A DNA stretch of 64,000 nucleotides from Telmatospirillum sp. (GTDB taxonomy: Bacteria; Pseudomonadota; Alphaproteobacteria; Rhodospirillales; Magnetospirillaceae): the NCBI GenBank assembly GCA_031291415.1, contig JARLJB010000331.1, forward strand, positions 25,864 through 89,863. Reading direction: 5' to 3'. Shown here one piece after another: positions 61,703-64,000 of the stretch; position 1 is the first letter of the stretch; each line of letters opens with the position of its first letter. The translations under genes and the position numbers were made by a program. The notes beneath the pieces were generated by a model that saw nothing but the letters and a program-made list of their open reading frames with translations, made no database searches and was not told the origin of the DNA.

Positions 61703-63058
61703 TCACCGAGTGTGCCCGGCCTTGGGAAAATGAAGAGTAATCCTCGCTCCTCCGCCATCGACATCGCCAACCTCGATATGCCCGCCATGCAGCGCGACGG
61801 TTCGGGCGACGATCGCCAGGCCCAGGCCGACACCGCCGCCACGGTCGCGATCGCCCCGCCAATATCGCTGAAAGATCGCCTTGCGCCGGGATTCGGGAAT
61901 ACCGGGGCCGTGATCGGACACCGAAACCGATGGCTCATCGCTGAGCGAAATGGTGACGGTCGTCCCCGGGGGCGTGTGGGCAAGAGCGTTTTCGACCAGA
62001 TTACGGACGGCGCGGAACAGGCTGTCGGGCAATCCGACGACGGGCACCGCCGTCTCGCCGCCGACAACCTCGATGGACCGTTGCCGGGCCACGGCAAAAG
62101 GCGCCAATAGCGTCGCGACATCGACGGCCACAAGGTGAAGATCGGCGATATCGGCCGGTTCCAGCGTCAAAGTGCCGACGCGGGCCATATCCAGAAGCTG
62201 ATTGACCAGGCGGACCATAGCCCCGGCGTCCTGCGACAGGGGCTCGGCAACCTTGCGATCCTCGATCGTCGCCAGATGGGCGCAGAGAACGGCCAGCGGC
62301 GTTCTCAACTCATGGGCCGCGTCGATCATGAATTCCTGCTGCTGCCGATACCCTTCCTCCAACCGGTCGAAGGCCCGGTTGACCGCCATGACCAGCGGCA
62401 GGACCTCGCGCGGCAACGCCTCGGTCGGCAACCGGACCGACGTCGTACCGGGACCGATCGCCGCGGCACAGGCAGAAACGGCACGCAACGGCCGGAGGCC
62501 CCGGTGGATGATAGCCAGATTGACCGCCAGCAGCACCAGCACGAAGGGAATCCAGATCCAGCCGAGGTGATCGACGAATTCTCCGACGACCGTGTCGAGA
62601 TGCACCTCCTCGTCTTGCGAAACCACTTGGATCCAAACACTTCGCTCGCCCACCCGAACCCGTTCGCTCACCCCGAACAAGTCACCGCCGCTGGGTCTGG
62701 TCAGCACGAAATATTCCGAGCGTCCGCCCGACTCCGGCTCGATCGCGTGAAACGGGGCGACGACCTCTTCAGAAGAGGCGAGCCGGTGCCCCGCCTCATC
62801 GAGCACGATGAAACGACTGCCACTGTCCTTGAGCGCCGTATCGAGTTCGGCGGGCAGCCTCCGTAAATCCGTCGCTGTGGCGACGAAACGGCCGATCATC
62901 TGCGCTTGGCTGTGCAGCGTGCGCTGGCGCAAGCCATTGTCCGTGTTCTCGAATTCGAGGTACAACAAAGCTGCGGCCGTCGCCACGGCCACCAGACTGA
63001 CCACGATCAAGCCAACGGCGATCCGTCCCAGAAGCGAAGACGGCAAGGGTACTGTCAT
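61703..63058 (-). CDS. Sensor histidine kinase (QseC/TctE-like)
   Basis: A 451-residue kinase. Two membrane segments (about 10-30 and 168-188) flank a periplasmic domain, then HAMP, a HisKA box with His in DAAHELRTPLAV, and HATPase blocks NLVENALAHT, DHGPGIP and GVGLGLAIV. It overlaps its regulator by 4 bases. It fits class QseC/TctE/PmrB sensors. Signal unknown. Confidence 0.93.
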   Translation of the reverse strand: MTVPLPSSLLGRIAVGLIVVSLVAVATAAALLYLEFENTDNGLRQRTLHSQAQMIGRFVATATDLRRLPAELDTALKDSGSRFIVLDEAGHRLASSEEVVAPFHAIEPESGGRSEYFVLTRPSGGDLFGVSERVRVGERSVWIQVVSQDEEVHLDTVVGEFVDHLGWIWIPFVLVLLAVNLAIIHRGLRPLRAVSACAAAIGPGTTSVRLPTEALPREVLPLVMAVNRAFDRLEEGYRQQQEFMIDAAHELRTPLAVLCAHLATIEDRKVAEPLSQDAGAMVRLVNQLLDMARVGTLTLEPADIADLHLVAVDVATLLAPFAVARQRSIEVVGGETAVPVVGLPDSLFRAVRNLVENALAHTPPGTTVTISLSDEPSVSVSDHGPGIPESRRKAIFQRYWRGDRDRGGGVGLGLAIVARTVALHGGHIEVGDVDGGGARITLHFPKAGHTR

Positions 63059-63732
63059 GGTGTCTTGTCGGCGAGCAGATAGCCGACCCCGCGCAATGTT
63101 TGGATGACCACGTCGGCGCCAGCCGATTGCAGGCGCTTGCGCAGCCGGTGGATCAATACCTCGATGGCATTGGACTCGAGTTCCTCGCCGAACGCGTAAA
63201 TCGCCTCCTCGATCGCGACCTTGGAAACCACGCGTCCGGCCCTACGCATCAGCACCTCGAGAGCATCCAACTCGCGGCGCGTCAGAACCAACGGCTGACC
63301 GGCGACCCGCGTTTGCCGGGCAACAGTATCGAACAAGAGATTTCCCTGGGTCAGACACAAACCCAAGTTGCCGCCGGGACGCCGCAATTGGACACGCACG
63401 CGGGCAATCAATTCCTCCATGGCAAAGGGCTTCAGCAGATAGTCGTCCGCCCCTTGATTGAGACCAGCCACGCGGTCGCCGACCCCGTCCCTGGCCGTCA
63501 ACACGATTACCGAGGTACTGTCGCCGCGGCCCCGAAGCGCCGCCAGGACCGTCAGTCCATCGGCATCGGGCAATCCGAGATCGAGAATAACCACCTCATA
63601 GCGCATGCTCCGAAGGGCCGCTTCGCCGTCCGCCGCCGTGGCGACCTGATCGACGGCAAACCCCGCCTTGCCTAATCCGGCGGCAATGAACCCGGCCAGC
63701 CGATCATTGTCTTCGATCAGCAGAAGACGCAT
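63055..63732 (-). CDS. OmpR-family response regulator (QseB/TctD-like)
   Basis: A 225-residue regulator: receiver (LIEDNDRLAGF, Asp in VVILDLGLPDADG, Lys in LLKPFAM) and winged helix (LTRRELDALEVLMRRAG, then NAIEVLIHRLRKRLQ). The ATG at 63732 is chosen since it begins the receiver strand MRLLLIEDND. It is first in the regulator-kinase pair, and the SMR-acyltransferase genes follow 177 bases beyond the kinase. Confidence 0.93.
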   Translation of the reverse strand: MRLLLIEDNDRLAGFIAAGLGKAGFAVDQVATAADGEAALRSMRYEVVILDLGLPDADGLTVLAALRGRGDSTSVIVLTARDGVGDRVAGLNQGADDYLLKPFAMEELIARVRVQLRRPGGNLGLCLTQGNLLFDTVARQTRVAGQPLVLTRRELDALEVLMRRAGRVVSKVAIEEAIYAFGEELESNAIEVLIHRLRKRLQSAGADVVIQTLRGVGYLLADKTP

Positions 63733-63769
63733 CCGTCCGCTCCCGTCATTCCAAGGTTTCATCTCTGAA

Positions 63770-63848
63770 CTAAATGGCACGTTTCATCTTAACTGAAACC
63801 TGCCTTAGAGCCCGAGCGGCGTTTGAGCCCGCCGAAGCCGGAGGCGAA
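63770..63848 (+). repeat. Dispersed palindromic repeat, copy E
   Basis: About 79 bases matching copy D in order and orientation: TGGCACGTTTCATC stem, GAGCCCGAGCGGCG, GCCCGCCGAAGCCGGAGGC. It lies 37 bases upstream of the response regulator start rather than at a gene end. Confidence 0.78.
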
Positions 63849-63908
63849 GACGGTCCGCTCGGCGATTCGTGTCTTGAAAATTTGGTAAGAATGTCTGTCC
63901 GTAAGGAT

Positions 63909-63940
63909 GAACGCGGGGGGATGGCCATCCCCCCGCGTTC
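63909..63940. repeat. Perfect 32-base palindrome near the right edge
   Basis: GAACGCGGGGGGATGG followed at once by its reverse complement. No T-run flanks either side. It may end transcription of a minus-strand gene beyond 64000, or be a structured site; it was not found elsewhere in the window. Confidence 0.6.
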
Positions 63941-64000
63941 GGCGGCACGGAGACCGAAGGCGTTTGGGGTTAAGAACCCGTCCCTCAGTACGGCTCCCGT

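Noticed and set aside
63985..64000. Possible minus-strand CDS end (R-E-P-Y-stop) entering from the right edge
   Set aside because: Only four codons are visible; it would fit the palindrome at 63909 as a downstream structure, but this cannot be supported.
1..64000. CRISPR arrays, tRNA and rRNA genes
   Set aside because: No regularly spaced repeats and no cloverleaf or rRNA-like segments were noticed in any gap by eye; a dedicated search (e.g. covariance models) would be needed to be sure.

Overview
The window looks like a chromosomal stretch of a GC-rich alphaproteobacterium, most likely a Rhodospirillales member. The signs are an AapJQMP-type amino-acid ABC transporter, an Anbu/ATP-grasp/alpha-E/transglutaminase operon, the O2-independent ubiquinone genes ubiTUV beside a menA-type prenyltransferase, many two-component systems, and frequent 4-bp start/stop overlaps. 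Having both ubiTUV and menA suggests a facultative organism that uses ubiquinone and possibly menaquinone. Genus is not resolvable by eye. No rRNA, tRNA, CRISPR array or intact insertion sequence was seen.

Layout. 1-2.3 kb: end of a hybrid histidine kinase and a NarL-type regulator. 2.4-6.5 kb: a four-gene operon (circularly permuted ATP-grasp, alpha-E, transglutaminase-like, Anbu peptidase) behind a good sigma-54 promoter match. 6.5-11.5 kb (minus): ubiT-ubiU-ubiV-prepilin peptidase, and menA-tlpA. 11.7-16 kb: an extradiol dioxygenase-like protein, a pseudo-receiver/pentapeptide-repeat protein and a TPR/glycosyltransferase protein. 16.6-25 kb: an OmpR-type regulator, then a second ATP-grasp module (large transglutaminase-DUF2126, fused ATP-grasp/alpha-E, transglutaminase) and a GST. 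25.2-33.2 kb (minus): two TorR-like regulators, aspA-dcu and a TorS-like hybrid kinase. 33.3-46 kb: two orphan AapJ-like binding proteins, serA, amt with its own sigma-54-like site, vapBC, a YchJ protein, a LOG-family protein, chaC and aapJQMP. 46.3-51.6 kb: an old-yellow-enzyme, a pirin divergent from a LysR regulator with an operator-like inverted repeat, a glutathionyl-hydroquinone reductase and a methyltransferase. 51.7-54 kb: small orphan genes and an AT-rich patch. 54.2-59.5 kb (minus): a compact type IV secretion-like operon virB10-virB11-virD4-prepilin peptidase. 59.6-63.7 kb (minus): a two-component system followed by two half-size SMR-type transporters and a GNAT-like acyltransferase.

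Themes. Nitrogen and amino-acid handling dominates (Amt, Aap, orphan binding proteins, AspA/Dcu, SerA), and the sigma-54-like site before the Anbu operon suggests that operon may share nitrogen control. The two ATP-grasp/alpha-E/transglutaminase modules are paralogous and chemically uncharacterised. In the Anbu-linked module the transglutaminase has Ser in place of the catalytic Cys. The secretion operon is also unusual: its VirB10 carries a lipobox with Asp at +2 and an extra Ig-like domain, and no virB1-virB9 genes are nearby. Several dispersed palindromic repeats sit at gene ends, and in two cases the repeat supplies the stop codon of the adjacent gene.
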